From the NCBI GenBank assembly GCA_024220525.1, contig JAMYWO010000260.1, positions 26,114-56,357 of the forward strand: a stretch of 30,244 nucleotides of DNA, given 5' to 3'. A program made the translations under genes and the position numbers. The stretch is from Cochliopodium minus. Taxonomy: Eukaryota > Discosea > Himatismenida > Cochliopodiidae. Below, in pieces: positions 11,317 through 21,077 of this stretch (positions are counted from its first letter, which is position 1; the number at the start of each line of letters is the position of its first letter). The notes beneath the pieces were generated by a model. The model had not been told where the DNA came from. It saw nothing but the letters and a program-made list of their open reading frames with translations, and did no database searches.

Positions 11317-12478
11317 ATGGCAACAGACTATAAATTATGTATAATTGGATCTGGAGGTGAATTAAAAATAAAAATAAAAAATATATATAAATCCTCAAAC
11401 ATATTTAATTCGAAAGTTTCAATCTAAAATTTAATTTTAATAGGTGTTGGAAAGAGTGCTTTGGTGGTATGATAAAACATAATTGAAGATATAAAAAAAA
11501 AATATGGAAAAAATTAAGATTACTAATGCTTGAACAAAAAATGAATGTATAGGTTCAATTCTGTAAAAATAAATTTATTGAGAGGGTAATAAAAGATCAA
11601 AAAAAAAAAATTTGAATATATTTATTAACTGAAAAAAATCCCCTTTACAATAAATAATATTCAGTTCGATCCAACCATTGAAGATGCATATAGACAACAA
11701 ACTGAAGTAGATGGAGAAGCACATATGCTTGAAATATATGATACTGTAAAAAATTTTTTTTTTTTGAATAATTCAAAATTGGAAGATCTTCAAACTCATA
11801 TTATATTTATTATTTCGTTATATTAATTCAAACAATCCAATATCAATCATATTCTTCATTTATTAACAATCATATTTAACTTAGGCTGGTCAAGAAGAAT
11901 TTTCAAGTTTGAGAGATACTTATATCAAGGCATCCGAAGGCTTTTTGGTCACATACAGTGTAAATACCAAACGTTCTTTCAATCAAGCTCAACAATTAGT
12001 GACAACTGTCAAATCAATGAAAGGAGATGATGTAAGAAAAAAAAATTTCAATCAAGAATTAATATAACCTCAATAACCTTTAGAATCTTCAATAATTTGA
12101 AATATTTTTTAAAATTATAACACCAATCATCAATCATTTCAATAACCCAGTTTATAATTCAATTGCTCCCAATAGATCAAAATTTATTTTTCGTTTTATA
12201 TTCGTTTTTTCATTTTAACCTTCCTATTATAGATCCCAATTTTGCTTATTGGAAATAAATGTGATCTTCCTGAGAGGGAGGTTCCTGAAAATGAAGCATA
12301 TGATTATGCCGTTCAAAATTCGATTGGTTTTTTGGAAACATCTGCCAAAACAAACACCAATGTCAAAGAATGTTTCCATTCCTTAATTAGAAGAGTAAAA
12401 AAATACAGAGAAACAAAAGAAAAGATCACCCCTAAAACTGAAACGGGTAAAAAGAATAAGAAATGTATTATGTTCTAA
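11317..12478 (+). CDS. Ras-family small GTPase with CAAX box
   Basis: Six exons (11317-11356, 11444-11466, 11553-11585, 11665-11745, 11885-12031, 12233-12478) give 189 residues, the usual Ras length. All introns are GT-AG and in phase. G motifs are complete: P-loop GSGGVGKS, effector loop FDPTIEDAY, switch II DTAGQEEF with the catalytic Gln, GNKCDLP for guanine and ETSAK. The C-terminus has a polybasic GKKNKK followed by the CAAX box CIMF, predicting prenylation and attachment to the cytosolic face of membranes. The effector loop and FIERFDPT resemble both Ras and Rap; the Gln in DTAGQ (Rap usually has Thr) favours Ras. No substitutions known to lock Ras are seen. The short first three exons split the P-loop region. 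An AATAAA lies shortly after the stop, near 12545. Confidence 0.95.
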
Positions 12479-12844
12479 GGAGAAATGGAAGAAGACCAAA
12501 AAAAAGAGAATCATTCAAAAAAAAAAACCAATAATATTGTTATAAATAAAATATATACTTTATGATTTTGTATTTGATTTCTATTTCCTTCATATATCAA
12601 GGATGTTCAATATAAATGATTCAAGCGGACTGCTAAGAAAAAAATATATAAAATTATATAAATTTTTTCACTTTCAAAAATAAAGAAATAACAAAAAGAT
12701 TAAAGATCTGATTGATCAAAACAATCTCTTATAAAGTTGTGGGGAAATAAATAAACTTTATTTTTGTTTTATACAAAATTTCATTTTAATGTCTTTTTCG
12801 GATCAGTCAATCTCCTCGATGCGATTGAAAATTCATTTAAATTT
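12479..12844. other. Convergent 3' spacer, Ras and PB1-FW genes
   Basis: About 366 bases lie between the two stops. It is A/T-rich, with AATAAA-type hexamers near 12545. Nothing else is recognisable. Confidence 0.4.
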
Positions 12845-14080
12845 TTAAATGACATTGATAGATACCCATATTCTCTGTCCAAACTTCTTCCCATTCTGAT
12901 CCTGCAACTTCCAATAAGCGACATATTTCTTTGGAGTATCAGGAGCGATCATATCAAGAGAAATATCAACCTCCTCACCAGGTTCCAAAGCCTTGACAGC
13001 AACCTCATTGACTTGAGCGATATTACAGCAATGTCTGCTAATAAAAACCAATTTGCAACCCTCAGGCCACTTCTGAGTACCCTCATTCTTCATCCTCCAT
13101 GTCTTGGTGAATCGGGATCCCTTGGGAACATTATCCTCAGGCTGAATGGTGACATGTTGAAGAAATTTGGCCATCAATTTCTTGAGAGGACGTATCTCCT
13201 TCTCTTCCTTATTATTATTGTTATTATTGGACATCTCATAGTCGAATTGATTCTTCATATCTCCAGAAATAAACTCACGGAATTTTTGCTTGAAAAATTT
13301 TCTCTTCTCATATTTATCGTCATGATTATAATGGTGATACTTGCCATATCTGTGATGATCATATCCATGTCCATGTCCGTGGAAAGGATGATGGTGATTG
13401 AATTGTGGATTGAATGGGGGATTGTTTGGATTATGGTGATGTGGGTTGTAATGATGAGGATTATAGCCTCCCTGATGATTATAATTTTGATTGAAATGAG
13501 GATGTTGGTAATTTTGGCTATTGACTTGATTGTTATTTGTATTATTATTTGTATCTTTGATGGTATTGTTATTATTATTTGTATCATTTGTATTATTGTT
13601 GATTGTATTGACATTATTCTCATTATTGTTAATATTATTATTAGGAGTTTGGCTCATTGCATTTTGTACAATCGAGAATGCTGGTTTTTCGACATATTTG
13701 TTTCTATCCAACATCGATGGTGCATTCTTATTATCCATCTCTTGAAGAGGATATTGATTAAGATTGGGATTCTCTTGTATTACAGTATTTGGGGCACATA
13801 CTTTAGGCTTTGTAAATATCTTCTCTATTTTCTTTACCCTCAGCCTAAGGATCCCTTTCACCATGAATTTCATCGCCATTTGGAAATCCTCTTCGTTTTT
13901 TATCGTGATGAAATCATCTTCATCATCCTTGTAGGAAATGAGATATCTCTTGACACATTTTATTTCGAAAAGCTCTTGTATCTTCAAAATTAATTTTTCG
14001 TAAGAAATTTCTTTCAATATTATTCTCCTCATATCTGATCCATATTCTATTTTTATTATCAATTCATTTATAGTACTCAT
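12845..14080 (-). CDS. PB1 and FW domain protein (NBR1-like)
   Basis: A single uninterrupted exon of 411 residues with an ATG start and a TAA stop, the only intron-free complete gene here. Residues 1-85 look like a PB1 domain: a basic N-terminal strand, then an acidic OPCA-type stretch (YKDDEDDFITIKNEEDF). The middle (about 110-300) is Asn/His-rich low complexity. The last 110 residues match the FW (four-tryptophan) domain of NBR1 and ILRUN: VPKGSRFTKTWRMKNEGT, then KWPEGCKLVF, LEPGEEVDISLDMIAP, YWKLQDQNGKKFG and RIWVSI. NBR1 is a selective-autophagy receptor in which PB1 mediates oligomerisation. The ZZ finger and UBA domain of animal NBR1 are absent and I see no clear LIR motif. An autophagy-adaptor role is therefore inferred from domain pairing only. 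The plus-strand ORF across this gene is its shadow. Confidence 0.88.
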   Translation of the reverse strand: MSTINELIIKIEYGSDMRRIILKEISYEKLILKIQELFEIKCVKRYLISYKDDEDDFITIKNEEDFQMAMKFMVKGILRLRVKKIEKIFTKPKVCAPNTVIQENPNLNQYPLQEMDNKNAPSMLDRNKYVEKPAFSIVQNAMSQTPNNNINNNENNVNTINNNTNDTNNNNNTIKDTNNNTNNNQVNSQNYQHPHFNQNYNHQGGYNPHHYNPHHHNPNNPPFNPQFNHHHPFHGHGHGYDHHRYGKYHHYNHDDKYEKRKFFKQKFREFISGDMKNQFDYEMSNNNNNNKEEKEIRPLKKLMAKFLQHVTIQPEDNVPKGSRFTKTWRMKNEGTQKWPEGCKLVFISRHCCNIAQVNEVAVKALEPGEEVDISLDMIAPDTPKKYVAYWKLQDQNGKKFGQRIWVSINVI

Positions 14081-14459
14081 TTTTCTTTCTTTATTCCTTT
14101 TATGTTGTTTTGTTTCTTCAACAAATTTTTTTTTAATTATTTTATATTTTTAAAATTTTTCACAATTTTTATAAATATAAAATGGAAAGTGGTAAATTAT
14201 GATTATTGCATTTGTTAATGTTCCTTCCTTGGGAAAATGGAATTTTAGAGTAAAAATGTGAAGGGATGTAAAATAGGGAGATTTGAATGTGTATATTGAG
14301 ACAAAAAAAATTTAATTCTCTTTTAGTTTCTCGTAAAACTTCTTTAACCTTATCTGATATATCCTTTCATTTAAATATACAATATGAAAGAACATTAAAA
14401 ATAAAACATTTTTTTTATTTACTATATTATTTCTTTTGAAACAAAAGAGAAAGAATGTA
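14081..14459. other. Spacer between PB1-FW and CASTOR-like genes
   Basis: There are 379 A/T-rich bases upstream of the PB1-FW gene and downstream of the CASTOR-like gene, both on the minus strand. I see no ORF, RNA gene or repeat in it. Confidence 0.4.
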
Positions 14460-15675
14460 TTATAATTCCTCTTCATATTCTATATTAATATTATCTTGAT
14501 GCTTCAATAAATCATAAGCAGAATCAAAATCATTGACTTGAACAAGCATGAAAGCGTCCAAAAAAGTGGATAAATACAAAACACGCAAATTTTTTTGAAC
14601 TAAAGGTGAAGAAAGACAATTGATTACACCAATCTCCTTCAATCCTTTTTTGCCATTTCTTTTGATTGCTTTATAACCTATTCTGTGATTTTGAGATCCA
14701 TTAAACACTTCAGTGTAAGATTCTTTATCTAAAAGGAGCGACATTTCGTTTTCGTATTGAGTCATGTTGACGAACCTGTATTTGAATTGATTGCATGTGT
14801 AGAAGACCAGTTGTAAAATCAATTGCAAATAATTTGTTTTTTCTTCTTCTTTCAAACTAAAATAATTAACATCAAGAAATTTTAAATTGAATTAAAAATT
14901 AATTTTTAATTTTAAAACAGATTAAGAAATTTCGAAACAAATTTAATTTACCTTATCATCATTAGTTCTTTTTGCAATGCTCTCAGTTCATAACATGATT
15001 TAGATTCATTTGTGGGAAGATTAGGTGTCAAATTATTATTAATTTCTGTGAGATTTTTTGTGATGTGCTCTAATGCGCAGGTATTTTGTCCATCAACCTC
15101 TATTTGGATTGAAAAATGTTTTGATAGAGAATCCAATGCTTTTTTTATGTTTATTTCTTCAACAAGAACGAAATCATCGTTGAAACTGGAATTATAGTAT
15201 ATTGGAATATCTGCTTCTTTAAGTACAGATGACGTCAACTATCGTAATGAAAATAAAATATTAAAATTAAAATTTCATTGATTATCCTATTAATAGGATA
15301 ATCAAATATTGGGTTATCCATATCAAAAGTATTATCATGAAGATAGGATATATAAAATTTTTTTCATTGATCTTCGGAGAGATATTTTTTTTATACCTGT
15401 ACTAAATCCCCTTCAGTATTGCTTGCTCCAACACTCACAAGCAATGCATACCAACCATGTTTTTTATTGCAATTTTGAAAATTATTTGCATATTCTTCTT
15501 CGGTCACTAATGAGATCTCGCTATTTGATATTGTGAGGGAATAAAAGGGTTTTTCTTTGTCTATTATGAATTTTAGCAATTCATGGCAGTATTCATTCAA
15601 TTTATTTCTATCAATAGATATTATCACCAATTTATGAGGATATAGGCTGATTGATATTTGCGAATCATCTTCCAT
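14460..15675 (-). CDS. CASTOR/GATSL-like ACT-domain protein
   Basis: Three exons (15675-15397, 15238-14952, 14856-14460) give 320 residues; human CASTOR1 is 329. Order and wording follow CASTOR: an N-terminal strand (SLYPHKLVIISIDRNKL), FYSLTISNSEISLVTEEE, then WYALLVSVGASNTEGDLVQV, VLKEADIPIYYNSSFNDDFV and LVEEINIKKALDSLSKHF. A second half ends with GVINCLSSPLVQKNLRVLYL, STFLDAFMLV and a C-terminal helix. This is a duplicated pair of ACT units. In animals CASTOR1 is a cytosolic arginine sensor that binds GATOR2 and restrains mTORC1 when arginine is low. By my recollection of the human sequence, the arginine-contacting Ser111 and Asp304 align to Pro and Ala here, while the Asp of the GATOR2-binding loop is kept. 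The ligand may therefore differ. Intron 1 contains a 28-base perfect palindrome. Confidence 0.82.
15278..15305. repeat. 28-base perfect palindrome in intron 1 of the CASTOR-like gene
   Basis: The left arm ttgattatcctatt is followed directly by its exact reverse complement, with no spacer. It includes CC and GG pairs, so it is not just alternating A/T. It lies inside the 158-base intron 15396-15239 of the CASTOR-like gene. It could form a hairpin in the transcript or be a dimeric binding site; neither is shown. Confidence 0.85.
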
Positions 15676-16405
15676 TTTTAATAATTTGAGTTTATTTGAA
15701 AATTTTTTGAATATTTTTTTATTTTTTTTTTTTCAACAAGGTGGCTGTTTTAAAAAAAATTTAAAAAAATGAGAAAATATCTATTCAATTCAGCAAATTT
15801 TTTATAATTTTGTTTGAAGCACTTCACTCTTAATACCTATTATCTTGGAACCAATTGATTAAGCTAAAATAAAAAATAAAAATAAATATAGAAATATCAA
15901 GAATAACTTGATAAGAACGAAAAGATGTTTTTTATATTATTTCAGACTATTTATTTGAATTAATATGAAAGAAGATATATTAAGATATTATAAGAAATTC
16001 AAATCAAATAATTTTCTCAATTTCTTGAATCAATTCTATATTGATATTGATATTAACTAACAAAAACAAATCTGTTCGTACCAAAAATTAAATTTAATTG
16101 AAGAATTTGAGTACAACCTATTTTGGAGCAATATTAGATGTTTGTTATCTCGAATTATTAAAAATGGATTGAAAGAGGGATTTTTTTTTTTTTGAAAGGT
16201 GGATTATTTTTTTAGAAGATACCGTTAAAGAAGAAAATATATTCTTTGATATTTGAATTTTGAGAATCAATGGTAACAATCAAATGAAATTCATTTTTTC
16301 AAAAAATTTAGAATTTTGGATCACAGGAAGTTAATAGTCCACTATATCCTTTTTAAAATCAAAAATAAATAAAAAAAAAATTTGTTTTTGTTGAGAACAC
16401 CAACA
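15676..16405. other. Divergent spacer, CASTOR-like and S1P phosphatase genes
   Basis: There are 730 A/T-rich bases between two divergent start codons. Poly-T and poly-A runs are frequent (for example at 16180-16195). I found no supported ORF, RNA gene or repeat. Both promoters should lie here. Confidence 0.45.
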
Positions 16406-18751
16406 ATGGAAAAAAAAACGACAACAGTAAGAGATTCACCAAGCCAATATGAATTCATAGAACCAAAAGATGGATTTAGAAAATGGGGATATGATATAAT
16501 TAAAAGAGATAGTGATATAATTGTAGGAATACAGGTATATTCGATTATATTGAGAAATTCTGAATAAAAATTTTTTTTTTTACAATATATTATCTTTCCT
16601 ATTTGATATAGAAATATAGAACTCCTCTGCGTAATCTTTTCTTTCAATTCATTTCTAAATTGGCTGATGAAGAAATGTTCACATATGGATTACCTTTGGT
16701 GGGATGGAATATCAGCTATGATATAACACAAGAAATTGTAACATATTTTTTACTGATCACAGTTTTTATTATTCTCATCAATCTTCCAAAATTAATCTTG
16801 ATAGATGGTATTATGGGTTCTCCTATTTTATATTGGTCATTCCACAAAAGATTTCATCAGATTGCCAAGGCCAGCAATTGTAAATAAAGTAAGGATATTT
16901 CGAAAATCAAACTAAATATAAGGACTATGTAACGATAAGAGCAATCTGACTCATATAATTCATTTTTATCGAAAAATAATCATATTTATAAATTATTAAT
17001 GAGAATCCATTTTTGTTTGAAATGTTCATGAATGCAAAGATATAGAGTTTAAAATTATTTAATTCAATTAAATTTTATTATTATTTTCATAGAATTTGAA
17101 AGCAAAAAGAAATTTTCATTCCAATTTTAATCAAATTTTTTTTCAACATGAATTATTATATACCTTTTCAAATTGGAGATGTTCAAAATATTACAACAGT
17201 TTAAAATTTGTTAGTATTCACTAACGAAGTTATTAATTTGGACATTTCTATTTGCAAACTATTTTTTTTTTAATTCTTTCAAAATCTCACCTTTCAAAAC
17301 ATTAAAACCAAAGAAAATTCAACCATTAGAAACACATTTTTCATTAGAATACGGAATGCCTTCTACACACGTACAAGCAGCAATATCACTGCCCACGTTT
17401 TTTCTCTATTTGTGGTTCAACAAATATGGAACATTTATGTCATCTAACTTTTTTATTTCTTCTTTCGCTGTGATCATATATATCGCCTTGGTCACTTTCT
17501 CCAGAATCTACCTTGCTGTCCATTCTTTTTTTGATGTGGCTTTTGGAGCAATTTTTGGCATTTTGTGTCTCATCTTCTCCATGTACTGGTCTGAAACTGT
17601 TTGGGCTTTTTTGAGGAATGGAGGTAAAAATATCTATTTTGTTTAAAAAAACAGCTCAATTTTATCTAAAAATGTTTAATTTGTAAATTTATTTTGGAGC
17701 TCATTTATTTTATGAAAAAATTTGTTCTCTTTTTTTTTTGATGAAAAAATTATATTTATTCTTAATTGTTTTTAAATTATTTCACATTTTTTTTGTTTGA
17801 TTATTTAATTTATTTTTTAAAAAAATTTATTCTTAATATTTTAAAATAAAAAAATATTCATTTTTCATTATTTTAATTTTATTTTTTATTAATTTTATCA
17901 TTTTAATTTTATTTTTTATTTTTAAAAAAATTAGGAGTTTTTTATGGCATAGCTATTTTGATGCTGGGAATAGTTTTTTATCCTCGCCCAAAACATTTCT
18001 CGTCTACTTACAGAGATACCACAGCCATCATCGGAGTTTCGGTGGGTATTCTTCTCGGGTTTGAGATGTCCAGAAATGTACCTTTATTCCAAGCGAATCC
18101 TAATTTTCCTGTTCTTTTTTCAAACACATTTTATGGTAACTTATTTTTTATTTATTTCAATTTATTTTTTTTGATTTTTTGATTTTTATATTTTCATATT
18201 TCATTTTTCCATTTCAATTTATTTATTTGATTTTTGATTTTATTTTATTTATTTCAATTTATTTATTTGATTTTTTTGATTTATTTTAATTTACAATTTA
18301 TATTTTTATATTAATCAGGTGTCATGAAGAGATCTTTGGTGGGTATTTTTGTTTTGGTTGTGTGCCACGAGTCCAGCAAAAGAATTTTTTGGTACGTTCT
18401 CTCTCGCTTGCACTCCACCTTCCTGTCCAAACACTTTCCTCCTCAAAATGCGAACGACTCATATGACAGAAAAAAAGAACAAAGGTAATTTTTAAATTAA
18501 TGAAATAAAAAAAAATGAAAATAATTAATAAAATTATAAAAAATTAATTAATATTAAAATTAAAAAAATAAAAAATAGTTTAAATAATCATAATTTTTTT
18601 TTTCAATAAAAGATATTCTATTGTCATCCCTTATAAGTTCCTTTCTTATACTGTCATTGGTTGGATTAATTGTACCATCGTCCCTTTCCTCTTTTACAGA
18701 ATGGGTGTTTGTCCTAACGGTTGGTTGGAGGTTGTCTGGTGGCATAAATAA
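16406..18751 (+). CDS. Sphingosine-1-phosphate phosphatase (SGPP type)
   Basis: Seven exons (16406-16534, 16612-16737, 16805-16888, 17314-17623, 17935-18135, 18319-18484, 18613-18751) give 384 residues, close to human SGPP2. All junctions are GT-AG and in phase, ending in TAA. The lipid phosphate phosphatase signature is complete: K100-x6-R107-P108 (TKDFIRLPRP), PSTH at 129-132 with the catalytic His, and S176-R177-x5-H183-x3-D187 (SRIYLAVHSFFD). Blocks such as YGLPLVGWNISYDIT and VLWVLLFYIGHSTKDFIRLP align with SGPP1/2. Several hydrophobic segments predict a multi-pass ER membrane protein. The enzyme would dephosphorylate sphingosine-1-phosphate to sphingosine. I chose the ATG at 16406 because no in-frame ATG precedes it. 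Another LPP-family substrate is possible but less likely given the N-terminal match. Confidence 0.92.
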
Positions 18752-18903
18752 ATGGACTCATGTTTTTAAAAAGAAAATGGAGAAAAATTAAAAAATTTTT
18801 ATTTATAAAACATCTTTATTTTGAATTTATTTTAAATAATTTAATATTTCTCTGAATAAAAAAAAAAATTGAAAGGTATTTTTACTTTAATACTGATTTG
18901 GAG

Positions 18904-20950
18904 ATGCGGACAAGATTATATGATTCATATCCTCTTCAAAAACAGTTTTTTTGCAAAGGATATCTCGTTGCAAATGGAGAGAGGAGATATTTTTATTTGG
19001 GTAAAGTATATCTTTTTTACTCTAATAAATTATTTAAAGGATATATTGCGAATATAAAAACAGAATTACAAGAAATATAAGATAGAAGAATTTAATTGAG
19101 ACATATAAAGACTCATTTTTAAATTTTTTTCAATTTATCTAGCCACTATTATGATGAATATCATTTCTTTGGTTTATTTTGGAGTTATAGGTAAGATAGA
19201 TCAAATTTTTTTTGAAAGTATATTTGAGGGAGTATAATTCCACCCTTAAAAAATTAATATTCATATTATGAAATGATATTGTTATAATCACTATTTCCCA
19301 ATAAATATGCATTCAATATCATACCTATAATCCAGTTATTAATTTCAAAATATTTATAAATTTCCAAATCTTTTTTAAATTTTTATTTTTTGAAATAAAG
19401 GACCATTCATTTGGAATACGATATCACCTGCATTGATATTGGTAATAGCATGGTTATTTCTGATAGTTGATATAAACCATCTGATGTCATCATTTCACGA
19501 TCCAGGAATTATACCTAGAGAATCTAAAAAAAGTGAAAAAAAATAAAAATTAAAAATGAAAAATACAAAATTGTTAAGGACTCCATTATAAGGAAATCTT
19601 AAAAATGAAATAAATTCCATTTAAAATTTTTAATTTTTAATTCAAGAAAATCATAGGCCAAACAAAAGATATTTTATCAAAGATGTTACAATAACCCAGA
19701 CATATTGTGGTAAAAATTTTAAAAAAATAGTAACTTTGAATCTTTTGAAAACGAATTCAATAAAGAAACTTGCAATCTCTATAAACCGCCAAGGTCATCT
19801 CATTGCCCTGTTTGCGACAACTGTGTGGAAAACTTCGATCATCATTGTAAATGGATAGGAAATTGCGTTGGAAGGTAAAAATAATGATAATATTTTATTT
19901 TTGTTAAAAAATTTTTTATTTTCATATTTTTTTATATTTTTTTTTATTTTTATTTTTATTTTTTTATCTTTTATTTATTTATTATTTTATTTATTATTAG
20001 AAACAACTACAGATATTTCTTGATATTCGTTTTAACACTTCCCTTCTACTGCTTAGCATTAATTGGTTCTTGTTTTGCTGTTTTGGCCATCTTGTACAAA
20101 AACTCTGGGATTACAGGGGGAGAAGGAGTAAGGGAGGCTCTTTCCAGTTGTCCTTATTGTGTCATTGTTGCAACATTTTCCATTCTAATTTTATTCTTGT
20201 CTTCCTCTTTATCTTTTTATCATATTTACCTATCTTGTAAGAATTTAACAACAAAGGAACATGTAAACTGTTTTTTTTTTTGAATTAATTTATTTCTGAC
20301 CCCTATTTAAAAAAATTTGAAAAGTTGTTTATTTAAAAACAATTAAAAAACAATTATTGTTATTATTATTTTTTAAATTCAATGTTTTTAATCGGCTTAA
20401 AATTAAAATAATTTCTGTTTAAAAAATAAATTAATTTTGTTAAAAAATTAAAATAAATTTATAACTTTTTTAGATTAAGGAAATTTACAAATCAATGAAC
20501 CCTCCCTTCGATAATGGAAGGATAAGAAATTTCTTCTCCAAACTCTTTCCTCCAAGGTACCACGACTACATCTACTTCTCCAAATCCAAGGCCCTCGCCA
20601 TCGAAGTGACCAGCTCCATTCAACATTCCAAGCCGATAGATCAAAAAATGGAGAAAGAAGATGAAATAGATATGGATGATATAAAAATAGACTTTCAAGG
20701 GTAAATATTTTATTGAAAAAATTTATTTATTCATTTATTTTAAACAAAATTTTTTTAAAACAAAATTTATTTTATTTTATTTTATTTTTTTAGTGAAAAA
20801 ATTGGTACCTCAAATGAGTCTTTGTTGGATAAGAAACCCAGCAAAAATATCCATCCTAACATTGACGAACATCCCAAACAATTAAGCACCACTTTCGAGC
20901 TTTTTGATCAGCAGTGGAGGGAGACCGAGATCGTTTTGAGTTTGAATTAA
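18904..20950 (+). CDS. DHHC palmitoyltransferase
   Basis: Eight exons (18904-19000, 19143-19190, 19401-19532, 19647-19709, 19766-19874, 20001-20262, 20474-20700, 20794-20950) give 364 residues, all in phase to TAA. It starts with [20 protein letters not shown], typical of ERF2/ZDHHC9-14-type proteins. Two membrane segments follow, then the Cys-rich domain: YCETC (112-116), [18 protein letters not shown] (catalytic Cys141) and NCVGRNNYRYF. Two more membrane segments follow, then TTKE (233-236, the TTxE motif) and NPPFDNG. The enzyme transfers palmitate to cytosolic protein cysteines at ER, Golgi or plasma membrane. The usual Pro after DHHC is Lys142 here (DHHCKW). The YCETC exon requires skipping a 56-base intron, 19710-19765. 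The C-terminal tail of about 90 residues is hydrophilic. The gene lies 152 bases after the S1P phosphatase gene. Confidence 0.93.
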
Positions 20951-21077
20951 GAGGAGAATTCCAAGTTTTGTTATTTATTCTTTGTTTTTGTATTTTAATT
21001 TAAAAATTTTTTTTGTGTATAAAAATATTTTTTATTTTATAAAAATTTAAATAAAAATAAAATTGAGAGTATATATA

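Noticed and set aside
12764-13993. Long + strand ORF (about 409 codons) rich in Ile, Val and Met
   Set aside because: It is antisense to the PB1-FW gene. Its hydrophobic composition is what the Asn/His-rich codons give when read on the other strand.
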